From positions 1 to 32,533 of the forward strand of contig JAEWGL010000197.1 of the NCBI GenBank assembly GCA_023388335.1: DNA of 32,533 bases. Direction: 5' to 3'. Below the pieces are notes generated by a model, which had not been told where the DNA came from, searched no databases, and saw nothing but the letters and a program-made list of their open reading frames with translations. This DNA is from Pseudomonadota bacterium. GTDB taxonomy: Bacteria; Pseudomonadota; Gammaproteobacteria; Pseudomonadales; Pseudomonadaceae. Below, one piece after another: positions 32,094 through 32,533 of the stretch. Within the stretch, counting starts at the first letter, position 1; the number at the start of each line of letters is the position of its first letter. The translations under genes were made by a program, and so were the position numbers.

Positions 32094-32533
32094 TTTCGGC
32101 GGTGCCTGCAGAACCTACGGCGTCCGCAGATCCCATGTAGGAGCTGGCTCGTCCTGCGATGGGCCGCGCAGCGGCCCCAGAGCCTGTATTCGCGCTGTGC
32201 CAGGAAGACGCATGCGCCGGATTGCGACCGCTGCGCGGCCGATCGCGGGGCAAGCCCGCTCCTACATTTTCGGCGGTGCCTGCAGAACCTACGGCGGCCG
32301 CAGATCCCATGTAGGAGCTGGCTCGTCCTGCGATGGGCCGCGCAGCGGCCCCAGAACCTGTATTCGCGCTGTGCCAGGAAGACGCGTGCGCCGGATTGCG
32401 ACCGCTGCGCGGTCGATCGCGGGGCAAGCCCGCTCCTACATTTTCGGCGGTGCCTGCAGAACCTACGGCGGCCGCAGATCCCATGTAGGAGCTGGCTCGT
32501 CCTGCGATGGGCCGCGCAGCGGCCCCAGAACCT
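32094..32533. repeat. 174-bp tandem array of REP doublets, 2.5 copies, continuing past the window
   Basis: The segment starting TTTCGGCGGTGCCTGCAGAA recurs at 32094, 32268 and 32442, exactly 174 bp apart, with only a few base differences between copies. Each unit contains two REP-like elements in opposite orientation: GTAGGAGCTGG... with the GGGCCGC-GCA-GCGGCCC hairpin (32137-32180 in copy 1), and ...GGGGCAAGCCCGCTCCTACA (32224-32266). This is a BIME-like arrangement built on the REP family of the P. putida group. Open frames through it are artefacts of GC content and of a unit length divisible by 3. Confidence 0.93.

Noticed and set aside
31879..32484. Apparent repetitive Gly/Ala/Ser-rich protein on the - strand
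   Set aside because: It is a translation of the 174-bp DNA repeat, whose length is a multiple of three; no start signal or protein family supports it.

Overview
The window is GC-rich chromosomal DNA of a Pseudomonas of the P. putida group. The evidence is the gene content and order (pobA/pobR, liuR-mvaB, a Crc-sequestering sRNA beside an MgtC-family gene, a PQQ-dependent quinate dehydrogenase with an OprB-type porin), the Pseudomonas sigma-28 and sigma-54 promoter forms, and REP-type extragenic repeats. Assignments rest on reading the translations and motifs; no database search was possible.

Left part (1-6.3 kb): the N-terminal half of 4-hydroxybenzoate 3-monooxygenase (pobA, cut by the window edge) is divergent from its AraC-type activator pobR. 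After a pair of oppositely oriented heptamer arrays comes a leucine-catabolism pair, the MerR-type regulator liuR and HMG-CoA lyase mvaB. The next 530 bp contain no protein gene. They hold a sigma-54 promoter and an A/C-rich RNA with at least five AAnAAnAA motifs ending in a strong hairpin, which I read as CrcY, the decoy RNA of carbon catabolite repression. An MgtC-family membrane protein, a DUF3203 protein and a MocR-type regulator follow.

Middle part (6.3-18.7 kb): an SDR oxidoreductase; a flavin-reductase-like protein; a marR-emrA-emrB efflux operon with a perfect palindrome in its promoter; a FecR-type anti-sigma regulator without an adjacent sigma factor; an Na+/H+ antiporter; a chemoreceptor with a textbook FliA promoter; a betaine/choline-type ABC binding protein and permease without a visible ATPase; and a SleB-type cell-wall hydrolase.

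Right part (18.7-32.5 kb): a TonB-dependent siderophore receptor, a secreted protein with a duplicated CAP domain, a LysE/RhtB exporter, the quinate dehydrogenase-porin pair, and two related PAS/GAF sensor kinases arranged tail to tail, only one carrying a receiver domain. The end holds a small unknown gene, a broken DUF6434 gene and a 174-bp tandem array of REP doublets that runs off the window.

Functional theme: pobA and quinate oxidation both feed protocatechuate and the beta-ketoadipate pathway, and CrcY, which relieves Hfq/Crc repression of secondary carbon sources, is encoded between them. The remaining genes are mostly transport, sensing and envelope functions typical of an environmental pseudomonad. 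I see no phage, IS transposase, CRISPR array, tRNA or rRNA.
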